Shown: one piece after another, positions 11,186-22,999 of the stretch
Layout: each line of letters opens with the position of its first letter
Numbering within the stretch: position 1 is the first letter of the stretch
Assembly (NCBI GenBank): GCA_030035585.1
Contig: CM057464.1
Location: 76,616,919-76,680,918, forward strand
Origin: Dugong dugon
Lineage: Eukaryota; Chordata; Mammalia; Sirenia; Dugongidae
Direction of reading: 5' to 3'
DNA length: 64,000 bases
Made by a program: the position numbers and the translations under genes
Notes under the pieces: generated by a model
What the model saw: the letters and a program-made list of their open reading frames with translations, nothing else
What the model was told of the DNA's origin: nothing
The model's database searches: none

Positions 11186-11321
11186 TATCACCAGCTGCGC
11201 CATAGGATTTCCAAGGTTGTAATCCTCAGGAAAGCCGACTGTCACATCTTTCTCCCAAAGAGCGCTGACTTTTCGGTTAGCAGCCCAGCACTTTAACCAC
11301 TGTGCCACCAGGGCTCCTTCT
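11186..11321 (-). mobile_element. AfroSINE, 3'-truncated
   Basis: Only the head and middle are present: GTTGTAATCCTCAGGAAAGC, CTTTTCGGTTAGCAGCC, ACTGTGCCACCAGGGCTCC. The distal tail is missing on the left. Confidence 0.8.
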
Positions 11322-11329
11322 TACCTATC

Positions 11330-12050
11330 ACAGTTCGAAGTAAAAAGTGTTCTTAATTTTTGTCTGAATTTAACAATGTATTTTAATTATTATTTCCCCC
11401 GAATATTTTTTTCAAATTGGTCTTGATTATTTTTTCCTGGGTCAATTTATCTTTCAGATAAGCTTCAAAATCATTTTATTAAGTTTTAAGTTTATGCATT
11501 AATTTAGGGAGATTAGAAATCTTTATAATATTCATTTTTTCATCCAAGAACATGGTTACATTTTACCATTTATTCAAGTCTTATCTATCTCTCAAACTTT
11601 TGCAGTTTTCTTTATATATGCCACGGAGATTCCTTGCTAGTTTTATTCCTGGGTATTTTTTATACTCCATGCTGTTAATGGGATCTTTTTCTATTATGTT
11701 TTCTAATTGGTTATTGCAAGAATATACAAATGCTGTTGGATTTTACATATTTGTATCAAATGATTTACTTTGTGAGTTCCAATAATCTTTCAGTTAATTC
11801 TCATAGGTTATCTAGGTGGAACACAAAATATTTTAAAATAACAACCATTTTGTCTTTTTCAAAAGTGAGAGGTTCCAGCTTTGCTGCATTGGTTAGAACT
11901 TCTAAAACAATAAAATAAAAATACCCCTTTCCAATAATTTTACCACTTATTTCCATTTCTTCTACTGCTGCACTGGTTAAAACATTCTCAAACTGTACTG
12001 CATCAAATTTTATCTTTCTTCTTTTGAGAGGGATAGATTGATGCCTCTTC
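11330..12050 (-). mobile_element. Eroded ancient L1 (ORF2 region)
   Basis: 'CATTTTTTCATCCAAGAACATG', 'TTTATATATGCCACGGAG', 'TTTTATTCCTGGGTATTTTT' and 'TGGTTATTGCAAGAATA' correspond, in reverse, to the L1 ORF2 stretch downstream of the RT catalytic motifs. The frames are destroyed. The right boundary is vague. Confidence 0.6.
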
Positions 12051-12779
12051 CTACTTTATCTCCCTGTTTAAGGTCCAAAATTATTTGAATCCTACTGCTA
12101 CTAATAATAATTATTGCTATTCACTAAACCGTAAGAAATCAAGTTTGGAAAAGAGAACAAACCAACTATAGTTCTATTACTCTTACATATTAACTGTTAG
12201 ATTTGGGGGTAATCTTTTGCTATTTTTTGTCAAATACACACTTACTTTTATATTATATTGTTGAAATCCTAATGTTCTTAATGCTTGTTGATTTATTTAA
12301 TTTTTATAATTGCAAAAATATCTTCCAAATACTAAGCTTTTTGTGTTAGCTGAGAGTATCTAATTTAGAAAACTACAGCTTATTGAGGGTACACAAAAAA
12401 GGATAATATATTACTATAATATTAAAATTTTATCTAAAAATTAACATGAATATTTATATTTTTAAAAATGTATACTTTATATTTATATATATATACTTTA
12501 CATATTTTTAGAAGTTATATTTCTTTAAAATTCTATTTTAAAAAAATCACATTTGTATCATAAGAAAAATAAAATATAAAATGAAAGTAACTTGGATTTA
12601 CTTTAAATATTCTTTTTAAAAATTCTATATTTCTAAGTATTCAATCACTATCATAATTTGTAGTGGAGAAATGAGTGTGAGTGTTCTCAATTTTTACAAG
12701 AGGTGCTCACACAAACTGCTGTTGTGATTGTCATTTACAAATTTTTGTGTCTTTGTGTGCTGTTGACTCAGAACAGAGG
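12051..12779. other. Very AT-rich DNA
   Basis: Long A/T runs; no gene or repeat named. Confidence 0.5.
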
Positions 12780-13060
12780 CTGTCTGCAGAATTAAGTGTT
12801 TATACACATAAAATAATGCAATATATGCAATAATGATGTTTCAAGCACAGATGAATAAGGAATCCACTTACTTGAAAGCTCAGGAGATAGGGAGAAACTG
12901 GAATTTTTCTTTCTATCTTGACAGACGCATTTATCTTGTCTGACATTCTCTCAATTCCTTCAGCATTTCCAGGCTAACAGTACAGTATGTACACACTTCA
13001 ACCTTGGATGGGAGAACATAGATTATATCAGGTTTGATGTAATGGTACCAGCTCACAAAT
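12780..13060. repeat. Unnamed ancient repeat, copy A
   Basis: It aligns by eye in the same orientation with 16020-16310. Shared blocks include ATAATRCAATAT, ATCCACTTACTT, a run around CTCAGRAGATAG, TTTCTTTC, AGTACAG-like and TTATATCAG. Identity is perhaps two thirds over about 270 bases. I do not recognise the family. Confidence 0.55.
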
Positions 13061-14084
13061 GAGGAAGATAAGGTATGTTTTTATGGCATTGAAAGACCAT
13101 TATTTACTTATTTTAACCACATATACCTATTTCCAGATATTTTTCCTTGATGGATATTCAATTTCCCCTTATAACTTTTCTTTACTCTTCCTTTTTATTT
13201 GTCTTGTGTGTGAAGTTTAGATAAATCTGTCAGGGTGATGGCTGATTTTATATTGTATGTTGTTTCTGATGTACCATTGCTTTTGTGATCACTATGATTG
13301 TTATTACTGCCACATATAATTTTAGCACTAGATCTTCCTTGCTCTGTGAAACTAATTATTTTTATACCAGTTCTATCTAGGAAGCTGGATTTCAACCTTG
13401 TAGAACACATATGAATAATAGAATTGCAGGCTTACCATTAGAAAATAGTTTTATATATAGTGAAGGCATGGTGGTAGCACATAGAAAGCATGAGTTTTAA
13501 GGTTGTTTAGCTGTTTATGGAAAGAAGGGAAATTTTCTCGCCTGCCCCCCACCTGTCTTCCTCTAATTTCTGGTTAATGTCTTTTAAAACTTCTTAAAAT
13601 AAAAGCTTTGTCTCTTTTGGTTTAGGGTGATAATTTATGTCAAAAAAACAAACAAACGAAACCAATTCCTGCACCATCATATGATGCAATAGATTTAGTG
13701 TATCAGATTAGTCCTGTTAAAGTTACATTTATTGATCATCCATATGTGTCTAGCACCAAAGGTACTGTCGTGTGTCCTGGAAATACCCCGTTGAATGAGC
13801 TGGAATCCTATCAAACGCTAGGCACTAACAAAAAGGGACTCTAAAATATTATTGTAAGGTAAAACATAAGTAGTATTCTACTCAGTCAATATTTATTGTG
13901 TAATTGGCTGTCTTTGAATTTTGACTTGATGAGCTACTTTTCATTATAAAGAGAAATAATTACTTCATTTTATGTTATTTAAAACAGCTACAGTTTATTG
14001 ATCACTTGCTCTGTGTCAAGTGCTTTACGTAAAATCTGAATATTTTTCTATTACATTAGATAATGTATATTTATCATAATAATT
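13061..14084. other. AT-rich sequence with a short MIR-like piece
   Basis: Around 13985-14035, 'CAGTTTATTGATCACTTGC' and 'GTCAAGTGCTTTACG' resemble part of a MIR read in reverse. Nothing else is recognised. Confidence 0.4.
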
Positions 14085-15350
14085 CTTAAAAATACAGGAA
14101 AGTATAATGAAGAACATAAAAACTACCAATAATTCCATCACTCAGAGACATCCATGATAGATACTTTGCTATACCCATTACCGTCGAGTCAATTCTGATT
14201 CATAGCAAACCTATGGGACAAAGTTGAGCTGTCCCATAGGGTTCCCAAGCAGCACCTGCTGAAGTCGAACTGCTGACCTTTTGGTTAGCTCTTTCAATTG
14301 CTTGTTCTATGTATATTATATACATGTATTGGTAATTTAAATGAATTTATTAACATGGTGCTCTGTATTCTATTTTTTTAATGAAATCCATTTAGGTTAC
14401 TTGTTAATTCATTTATTAAATGTTTATTGAAAATACTCATGAGTTTGAATATTCTTCTATCATTTTTTAATGGCTGCATGGTACTCCATTTTTTGAGACT
14501 GTGGTGATCAGTTCAAACAATTCAGTACTGTCGGTTTTCTCCGGCTGTCGCACTTTGGACAACCATAAGCAATGCTGCATGACTTCCTGAAATTGGAATT
14601 TCTCTGTTAAAGGGTTTACTTATTTTAAAGATAATGGTATATGTTGCCAAAATACTTTCCAAGGAAGTTGTGTCAAGAAAATGAAATAATATGTGAAAGT
14701 GTCCAGTATCAACATTGTCAATTTTTTAAAAAAATTGTCATCATACTTAATTTACATTTCTCCTTTGTTGAAAAGCAAGGCTGAACTTGTTATTTTTTTT
14801 CATATTTAATGTATTCTTGATTTTCTTTTAGTGATTTACTCAATCATATTTTGGCCCTTTTTTAAAATTGGATTATTCACCTTCATACTGCTGTGTAAAA
14901 ATCTCCTGGTATATTAAGGATAATAGTGCCTTAGCTGTCTTGTAATGGATTTATTTTTTTTCAGTTTATTTGCTTTTGGCTTTTTATTTTTATAAGTTAA
15001 TTTTCGCAAATGGGATTTGTAAACATTTTCTTTTGTGTTTTCTGCCTTTGCTGTTATGTTTAAAAAGTTTTCCTCATTGAAAGATTAGCGTAATGGTCAG
15101 TGATATTTTCTTCTAGTATTTTTGGACTTGAGCGTTGTACATTTTATTTCTTAATGTATTGGGAATTGATTTTGGTGTGTGTGTGGATAGTATATTTTCT
15201 GGGTCCACAGTATGACTTAGGAATACTTTTCCATGGACTTCATATATGAATGCCAGGAGAATGGGGTACCCAGACTTCTTGGGTCCAACCTTTTCACGCT
15301 CCGTTGTATCTCTCTATTTAATGAAGACAACTTGATTTTCCTTTTTTGTA
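14085..15350 (-). mobile_element. Eroded ancient L1 (3' part), split by a SINE
   Basis: 'CCATCACTCAGAGACATC', 'TTAATGGCTGCATGGTACTC' (about 14468), 'GCAATGCTGCATGA', 'GAATTTCTCTGTTAAAGGG' and 'TTGCCAAAATACTTTCC' occur in the order of the antisense of an old L1 3' region. The SINE at 14168-14291 interrupts it. No frame survives and the right boundary is uncertain. Confidence 0.6.
14168..14291 (-). mobile_element. AfroSINE
   Basis: 'ACCGTCGAGTCAATTCTGA', 'GAGCTGTCCCATAGGGTTCC' and 'CTGACCTTTTGGTTAGC' are tail, middle and head in reverse. The extreme 5' end is missing. Confidence 0.85.
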
Positions 15351-15479
15351 TATAATCCATTTTTTTTGTCATTGGGTACATATGAATCATCATTTACTCT
15401 TAAAATAGAAAAAATGACCAAGATATGTCCAGGTATTGGCCTATTTTCATTATTTTTGCTTTAATTTTGATGAGTCCTT

Positions 15480-15900
15480 TCTAAATATGTAGATTCATAT
15501 GTATTTTCTAAGTTTGGGAAAGTTTTCTTTTATTATAACTTTTTGTACTATTTTGGTTCCATTTGTTCTTTTCTTCAGTGGCTCCAGTTATTTATTCATA
15601 TGGTGAATCACTTTCCTGCTTATCTACTCTTTTCTTTTATGATTTTTATGTTTTAATTATTTCTCTGCATTAAGGATAAAATTCTAAAGCTTTTTCCCAA
15701 TTAGATTTTCTGCAGTGTTGATTCTGCTCTTTAGTTTTTCTAAGACTGTCTTTTGAAATTCTGTGACTATGTTTTTTGACCTTTAAAATCTTAATCTCAT
15801 CCAGCTCTTCTTGCTTCTCTGCAAGATTGCTTTGCAGCTCAGTTTTTTCTGTCTTAGTTTACCTTTAAACTCCTCTTTTTTTTCAGTTTTTTTTTCTTTT
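15480..15900 (-). mobile_element. Eroded ancient L1 / HAL1 ORF1-like region
   Basis: 'GTTTGGGAAAGTTTTCTTTT', 'CTTCAGTGGCTCCAGTTAT' and the CTT/TCT-rich stretch to 15880 resemble, in reverse, the start of the RNA-binding part and the coiled-coil part of L1-type ORF1. HAL1 (ORF1-only LINE) is an alternative. No open frame remains. Confidence 0.45.
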
Positions 15901-16019
15901 TTTTAATTAAGGGCACAAAGCAGGTATATATTTCTGTTTCCTGTTGTTTGCTTATCATTTCATTTTATGTTATTGAGCCTTTTTATATGCCATCCTTTTT
16001 TCTTGACTCTAAAAATGAG

Positions 16020-16310
16020 AGCTATATCTAGGGCCAATTTATGCTCCAAATGGTCAACAATAATACAATATGCATAACAGTGATATCTCAAGTTCAGACC
16101 AAGGAAGACATCCACTTACTTTAAGTCTCAGAGAATAGTAGAGAATTTGGGGCTTGTCTTTCTTTCACTGACCATCTATCTTAGCGTATCTTGGCATCCA
16201 ACCTTCAGTTCTGCAAAGCCTAATGGTACAGAAAGTATAGAATTCAATTTTGGATTAAAGATCATACATTATATCAGTATTATGACAACTGTATGAATCT
16301 GGATTAAATC
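16020..16310. repeat. Unnamed ancient repeat, copy B
   Basis: Partner of 12780-13060, same orientation, about 3.2 kb away. It keeps ATCCACTTACTT, an AGAATAGTAGAGAA block, CTTTCTTTCACTGACCATC and ACATTATATCAG. Diverged eroded L1 lies on both sides. Confidence 0.55.
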
Positions 16311-16499
16311 CAGCAACAGCATGCCATGTATTTTGGAAAGGAATGTGTTCCCATATACGAGACCTTCTAGGTTTTTGGGTCTTTAAAATCTTAATCTCTT
16401 CCTGCTACTAGGTTTTAATGAGATTGCTTAGTACTTTCAGTGCCTTACTATTATATGTCTTTCAACTGAATAATACAAAGCTTTTTTTTTTTTTTTTTT

Positions 16500-17100
16500 T
16501 TGCTTATTATTATTTTCTTTCTTTTTCATCTTCCCCTATCTTGAAGTATCTCATATGATTTGAATAGTGTTTGCTTATTTTCTTGAGTATTATTTGCAGA
16601 TGGACACATGGATGATATTTTCTTCGATGATATTTTCAATCCATATCTGCAAATAACTTTCACTCTGACAGATAAAGGATATGACGGCTGGGTATAAGAT
16701 ATACTTGGAACTCAGTCCTTTTCTCTCAATGCTCTATATCTGGTATTGCAGATAAGAAGTCTGATAACAGCATGATTCTTTTTCCTTTGAAAGTGATGTT
16801 CTGCTTTGCTTATAAGTTTTTAAGAATCTTTACAAAACATTGGTTTTACATTCCTGATCCTATAATTGGGCATATCAATTTTACTATGTATTGCAAGTTA
16901 ACCTAAGAGGTTGCACAGTTTTTTCCCCTTTATTCTTGAAATTCAGTAGTTTTATCACAGTATGCTTAAATGTGTGTCAAATATTCCTGAAATTTGGTGA
17001 GCCCTTTGATTAGGGGACTGGAGGTTTTTTGTTTTTTTCAGGTCGCAGAAAGTTTAGCTATTATTTTTGTAATTATCACATTTCATATTTTCCCCCCGAA
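16500..17100 (-). mobile_element. Eroded ancient L1 / HAL1 ORF1-like region
   Basis: 'GACGGCTGGGTATAAGATA', 'AAAGTGATGTTCTGCTTTGC' and 'GTTTTATCACAGTATGCTTA' read like the antisense of the C-terminal part of an ORF1, as in the clearer copy at 53.8-54.1 kb. Highly decayed. Confidence 0.45.
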
Positions 17101-17108
17101 CTGCCTCT

Positions 17109-17318
17109 AAGGAGTCCTGGTGGCACAGTGGTTAAGCGCACGGCTGCTAACCAAAAGGTCAGCAGTTCAAACCCTCTAGCTGCTCAGGGGGAGAAAGATG
17201 TGACAGTCTGCTTCCTTGTAAACTACAGTCTTGGAAATTCTCTGGGGCAGTTCTGTTACGTCCTATAGGGTCGCTATGAGTCGGAAACCACTTGATGGCA
17301 ACAGGGTTTGTTTTGGTT
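17109..17318 (+). mobile_element. AfroSINE, complete
   Basis: Head GGAGTCCTGGTGGCACAGTG with box A (TGGCACAGTGGTTAAG) and box B-like AGCAGTTCAAACC; body GTGACAGTCTGCTTCC; tail TATGAGTCGGAAACCACTTG ending in TGGCAACAGGGTTTG. The flanks GAACTGCCTCT (17098-17108) and GGAATTGCCTGTC are a degenerate target-site duplication. This is the best reference copy for the type with the central 'fill' block. Confidence 0.9.
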
Positions 17319-18489
17319 TGGAATTGCCTGTCCTTTGTGCTATGCCCTTGAGGTTCCTTTTCTCTTCCCTTAAAATATATTTTAGATATTTGTTCTCTTG
17401 GGGCCTGAGTTAGTGGCCTAGGAGGTAAAAAATGCTCATCTTTTTCTTGAATGCATTTATTGAATTTTTAATTTGAAAATCATGTTATTTCCAGAAATTT
17501 TTTTTTTTATCAAAGTGAATTTCAGTCTTCTACTTCTGATCTGCTTATTGTTTTCTAGTTCAATTGTCTTTACCTTTGAAGTTTGGTTTCGAAAAGTGGT
17601 GTGTCTGTTTGGTGTCTCTCTGGCTGCTGGTATATGGTATGGGGCATTGGTGGGTGGAGGAGAAAAAGGTGGTAGCTGCTCCATTCAGGAGATGTCATTA
17701 GTATTTAGATTTAACCTAAAGGAGAGAGCAAAAAGATCTCCCATTTTCCAGAACTCCTTCTGTGCTGATTTTTCACTCAGTTCTAGCATTGGACATTTCT
17801 GTTTGTTACTAGTAATTGGTGTTCCAGATTTTATATTATGAATTATGACCACTTCTTAATTTAATCAGAAAACTATTTTATTTATTCTTAGCAACAACAA
17901 AAAGCGGATCTATTTTATCTCTTGCAATTTTTTCTTCTACTCATTACTAAGGCTGTTTCATAGGATTTTGCCACCCCAAATTTATGTGGAATAATACCAG
18001 AGCCTAATAACATTACAAACACTGACAGGTAGTATTTTTGGCAGTGAAGATTTATAGTATAATTCCATGTAACCTGCTGCTGTCCAAATATTAATGATTT
18101 ATAAAACTGATGGGGCATGACAAACAATAATAATCTTACTTAAAAAAGTTCTTTTTTTGTGTGTCTTAATTTCTGTATTTTATTTTGTTCTCTCTGCTCT
18201 ATGGCTGAGTGTCAGAGCAGTAACTATTTCCTGAAAAAGGGAACAAGGTTCCTCTAAAGGCATTTCCATGGCTCCACCATAGATGAACGAGGAAAGACAC
18301 CTAAGAGAGCAGTAAATCAGTACCCTGGGCTCTGTCCTTCTCTCATTATATCTTACTTCCTGAGCATGATGAGGATATATTTATTCCCTAAAACAGGTTT
18401 TCCATGTGAATATTGGGGGAAATTTTTTTCCCAGCTTTTTGGAAACTATAGGAGTATGTTTTACTTCTTGTACATAAAAATATATTTTT
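17319..18489. other. AT-rich sequence, partly eroded L1
   Basis: 17350-17800 has the texture of a decayed LINE; 17830-18480 looks unique. Open frames on either strand at 17457-17841 have no family motifs. Confidence 0.4.
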
Positions 18490-21239
18490 GTATGTATATA
18501 TATATATTTTTCTTGTGCTTTAAGTGAAAGTTTACAGTTCAAGTTAGTTTCTTATACAAAAATTTATACAAACTTTGTTATGTGGCCCTAGTTGCTCTCT
18601 CTATAATGTGACAGCACACTCTTCCTTTCCACCCCGGATTTCCTGTGTCCATTCAACCAGCTCCTGTTCCTTTTTGCCTTCTCATCTTGCCTCAGGACAG
18701 GAGCTGCCCATTTAGTCTCATGTCTCTACTTGAGCTAAGAGGCACCTTCTTCACGAGTATCATTTTATGTCTTATAGTCCAGTCTAATCTTTGTCTGAAG
18801 AGTTGGCTTTGGGAATGGTTTCAGTTTTGAGCTAACAGAGAGTTCAGGGGCCATGTCTGCTGGGGTCCCTCCAGTCCCAGTCAGACCATTAAGTCTGGTC
18901 TGTTTACTAGAATTTGAGTTCTGCACCCCAATTTTCTCCTGCTCCATCAGGGTCTCTTTATTGTGTTCCCTGTCAGGGCGGTCATTGGTGGTAGCCGGGC
19001 ACCATCTAGTTCTTCTGGTCTCAGGCTGATGGAGTCTCTGGTTTATGTGGCCTTTTCTGTCTCTTAGGCTCATATTTTCCTTGTGTCTTCAGTGTTCTTC
19101 ATTCTCCTTTGATCCAGGTGGGTTGGGACGAATTGATGTATCTTAGATGGCCACTCGCTACCTTTTAAGACCCCAGACACCACTCACCAAAGTGGGATGC
19201 AGAACATTTTCTTAATAAACTTTGTTATGCCAATTGACCTAGATGTCCCCTGAAACCATGGTCCCGAGACCCCTGCCTCTGCTACTCTGTCCCTCAAGGT
19301 GTTTGGTTGTATTCAGGAAACTTTGGTTTAGTCCAGTTGTGCTGACTTCCCCTGTAGGGTGTGCTGTCCTTCCCTTCACCTGAGATAATTCTTGTCTACT
19401 ATCTAGTTAGTGAATACTCCTCTCCCTCCATACCCACCCTTGTAACCATCAAAGAATGTTTTCTTCTGTGTTGAAACATTTTCTTGAGTTCTTATAATAG
19501 TGGTCTCATACAATACTTGTCCTTTTGCAAATCACTAATTTCACTCAGCATAATGCCTTCCAGATTCCTCCATGTTATGTTTCACGGATTCATCATTGTT
19601 CTTTATCATTGCGTAGTACTCCATTGTGTGAATATACCATAATTTGTTTATCCGTCTGTCTGTTGATGGGCACCTAGGTTGTTTCCATCTTTTTGCTATT
19701 GTGAACAGTGCTGCAATGAACGTAGGTGTGCATGTATCTATTCGTGTGATGGCTCTTATTCTCTAGGATATATTCCAAGGAGTGGGATTGCTGGATCGTA
19801 TGGTATTTCTATTTCTAGCTTTTTAAGGAAGTGCCAAATCAATTTCCAAAGTAGTTTTGCCATTTTACATTCCCACCAACAGTGTATAAGTGTTCCAGTC
19901 TCTTCACAACCTCTCCAACATTTATTATTTTGTGTTTTTTGGATTAATGCTAGCCTTGTTGGGGTGAGATGGTATCTCATGGTAGTTTTTATTTGCATTA
20001 CTTTAATGGCTAATGATTGTGAGCATTTCCTAATGTGTCTGGTAGCCGCCTGAATATCTTCTTCGGTGAAGTGCCTGTTGATATCCTTTGCCCATTTTTT
20101 AATTGGGTTATTTGGCTTTTTGTTGTTGAGGTTTTGCAGTATCTTGCAGATTTTAGAGATTAGACGCTGATTGGATTTGTCGTAGCCAACAATTTTTTCC
20201 CAGACTGTAGGTTGTCCTTTTATTCTTTTGGTAAAGTCTTTTGATGAGCATAAGTGTTGATTTTTAGGAGCTCCCAGTTATCTAGTTTCTTTTTTGGTGT
20301 TTGTGCATTGTTAGTAATGTTTTGTATTCTGTTTATGCCATGTATTAGGGCTCCTAGCGTTGTCCCTATTTTTTCTTCCATGATCTTTACTGTTTTAGAT
20401 TTTCTATTTAGGGCTTTGATCCATTTTGAGATAGTTTTTGTGCATGGTGTGAGGTATGGATCTTGTTTCATTTTTTTTCAGATGGATATCCAGTTATGCC
20501 AGTGCCATTTGTTAAAGAGACTGTCTTTTCCCCAGTTAATGGACTTTGGGCCTTTGTCAAATATCAGCTGCTCATAGATGGATGAATTTATGTCTGGATT
20601 CTCAATTCTGTTTCATTGGTCTATGAATCTGTTGTTGTACCAGTACCACGCTGTTTTGACTACCATGACAGTATAATAGGTTCTAAAATCAGGTAGTGTG
20701 AAGCCTCCCACTTTGCTCTTCTTCTTGAGTAATGCTTTACTTATCCAGGACCTCTTCCCTTTCCGTGTGAAGTTGGTGATTTGTTTCTCCATCTCATTAA
20801 AAAATGCTATGGAATTTGAATTGGGATTGCATTGTATCTGTAGATTGCTTTGGGTAGAATACACATTTTCTCAATATTGAGTCTTTCTATCCATGAGCAA
20901 GGTATGTTTTTCCCCTTATGTCAGTCTCTTTTGGTTTCTTGCCGCAGTGTCTTGTAGTTTTCTTTAAGTCCCTGGTCAGATTTATTCCTAAGTATTTTAT
21001 CTTTTTGAGGGCTGTTGTAAGTGGTATTGATTTGGTGATTTTCTCTTTGAAATTCTCTTTGTGTAGAGGAATCCAACCGATTTTTGTATGTTTATCTTGT
21101 ATCCTGATACTTTGCTGAAAGCTATTAGTTCCGGTAGTTTTCTTGTGGATTCTTTGGGGTTTTCTGTGTATAAGATCATATCATCTGCAACTAGAGATAC
21201 TTTTACTTCTTCCTTACTGATATGGATGCCCTTCCACAT
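18490..21239 (-). mobile_element. L1 retrotransposon, 5'-truncated in ORF2 (mosaic partner)
   Basis: The 3' end (left) begins near CTTGTGCTTTAAGTGAAAG after a TA-rich tail; a 3'UTR of about 1 kb follows, then the ORF2 C-terminal two fifths. The same subfamily is at 48.48 kb. At 21239/21240 the L1 stops inside the RT domain and continues without a spacer into an RTE 5' segment of the same orientation. The 3' rest of that RTE is not found on the left side of the L1, so this is not a simple insertion into an RTE. Confidence 0.85.
19756..21239 (-). pseudogene. L1 ORF2 fragment (RT end and C-terminus)
   Basis: Pieces in reading order: 20997-21239 has the RT catalytic motif as VADDM (usual FADDM) and [15 protein letters not shown]; 20613-20864 has [19 protein letters not shown]; 20220-20471; and 19756-19998 has NNKCWRGC then HCWWECKM, the Cys/His-rich C-terminal motif. 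Frameshifts separate the pieces. ORF2 is the L1 endonuclease/reverse transcriptase; this copy lacks the endonuclease and most of the RT. Confidence 0.85.
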
Positions 21240-21651
21240 TGTGATTATTAATGGATGTTTGCAGCTGTTCTTATTTTATGTCTTGCCATATCAAAAAATG
21301 AAGGTCCTAAAAGCTTGACTCCATCCATGTCATTAGTGTCAACTGTAGTTTGAGGAGGCAGTTCTTCCCCAGTTGTCTTTTGAGTGCCTTCCAACCTGAG
21401 GGGCTCATCTTCACGAGTGTATCAGGCAAGGTTTTATTGCTATTCATAAGGTTTTCACTGGCTAATTCTTTTCAGGCGTATACTGCCAGGTCCTTCTTCC
21501 TAGTCTGTCTTAGTTTGGAAGCTCAGCTTAAACCTGTCTGCTATGGGAGACCCTGCTGGTATTTAAATACCGGTGGCATAACTTACAGCATCACAGCAAC
21601 ACACAAGCACCCACAGTACGACAAACTGACAGATGTGTGTGTGTGTGGGGG
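21240..21651 (-). mobile_element. RTE 5'-end segment fused to L1
   Basis: Read on the minus strand it starts at the RTE 5' end (a CA-rich run, then CTGTCAGTTTGTCGTACTG) and includes GACTAGGAAGAAGGACC-like 5'UTR sequence. It breaks just after the start of the coding region (AACAGCTGCAAACATCC). At the break the next base belongs to L1 ORF2. The element is complete at its 5' end but lacks its 3' end, the reverse of ordinary truncation. Confidence 0.8.
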
Positions 21652-22332
21652 GGGTCTTGCTTGTAGGCATATGGATGTTAGCCTGTCACTGACTGTGTTA
21701 TACTTCAGCATAGTTCTTGAGATGTTCTTTTTGGAAGTTAACATGACATCATTCCTGTTCAATTTGTCATCCCTGACATAGTAGACCATACGATTTTCTG
21801 ATTCAAAATGGCCAATACCTGTCCATTTCAGCTCACTAATGCTTAGGATATTGATGTTTGTGCATTCCATTTCATTTTGTATGACTTCTAATTTTCCTAG
21901 ATTCATACTTTGTACATTCCATATTCTGATTATTAATGGATGTTTGCAACTGTTTCTTCTCATTTCAAGTCATGCCATATTAGCAAATGAAGGTTCTGAA
22001 ACCTTGATCCATCCACATCATTAAGGTAGACTCTACTTTGAGGAGGTAGCTCTTCTCCAGTCGTCTTCTGAGCACTTTCCAACCTGAGGGGCTCATTTTC
22101 TGGCACTATACCAGATTGTTCCACTGCTATTCATAAGGTTTTAACTCACCAGTTTTTTCAGAAATAGACGGCCAGATCTTTCGAGTTCGTGAAAATTAGT
22201 TTGGAAGCTCTGCTGAACCCTGTCCACCACGGGTGACCCTGCTGATATTTGAAATACTGGTAGCATAGCTTCTGACATCACAGCAACATGCAAGCCACTA
22301 CAGTAGGACAAATTGACACACATGGTGGTGTT
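21652..22332 (-). mobile_element. Second RTE 5'-end segment
   Basis: It covers the RTE 5' end (about 22332) through the endonuclease N-terminus, with a frame at 21583-21963 starting [17 protein letters not shown] and running on to ISELKWTGIGHFES. It stops at 21652 near CTACAAGCAAGACC on the minus strand. Like its neighbour it has no 3' part. Two RTE copies of different length therefore lie head to tail, each cut at its 3' side. Confidence 0.8.
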
Positions 22333-22351
22333 CCAATTAAGAGTTATCATA

Positions 22352-22548
22352 ATAAGAGGTTCCTTTTATGCCATACTCATAGTGACCCTATAGGACAGAG
22401 TAGAACTGCTCCACAGTGTTTCCAACCCTGTAAATCTTTATGGAAGCAGACTGCCCCATCTTTTTCCCACAGAGTGGATGGTGGGTTCAAACTGCCAGCC
22501 TTTTGATTAGCACCCCAGTGTTTAACCACTGTACCACCAGGGCTCCTA
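22352..22548 (-). mobile_element. AfroSINE
   Basis: Inverted tail CTCATAGTGACCCTATAGG, body AAGCAGACTGCCCCATC, inverted head CCAGCCTTTTGATTAGCACC and ACTGTACCACCAGGGCTCC. Confidence 0.85.
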
Positions 22549-22582
22549 ACTGATTAATAGCTAGTTAAATAGACTATGAGAG

Positions 22583-22650
22583 GGGTGCTATAGGGTCACG
22601 ATGAGTTGGAATTGATTCAACTGCAGTGGGTTTTTTTTTTTGTTGTTGTT
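22583..22650 (+). mobile_element. AfroSINE 3'-end fragment
   Basis: 'GCTATAGGGTCACGATGAG' and 'TTGGAATTGATTCAACTGC' followed by a T-rich tail are the last 60 or so bases of the SINE in + orientation, next to a minus-strand copy. Confidence 0.75.
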
Positions 22651-22999
22651 TGTTTTTATGGGATGATTCCTATGTTCTAGAGAATGCAGCTAAGGTATGA
22701 GGATAGGAAATGGGAAGGCCATTCCCTAGCACTCTCAGTCATCAGCCAACCTAGAGGTTGGACATCATGACCTAGAAAAGAAGGAGTCTTGGATCCCCTG
22801 TGAGGTAACTGGGTTTTAATTGTGATTCAGGCCGATGATGAAACAGTTTGCTTTAGTAAGTCCCTTTGAGTTTTACATAACTGATAGAGCTGGAAAAGGA
22901 CTGTCAGGTCACTTGCAAAACATTTTATATTCCGCATTTATCTTAAAATTTATCTTAAATTTAATCAGTGTGCTTTCTTTCAGGCTTATAGATAATAGC
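22651..22999. other. Unique sequence
   Basis: No feature recognised. Confidence 0.5.

Noticed and set aside
17109..17190. tRNA-like sequence with A and B boxes
   Set aside because: It is the head of an AfroSINE. There is no complete cloverleaf and no 3' tRNA end, so it is not a tRNA gene.
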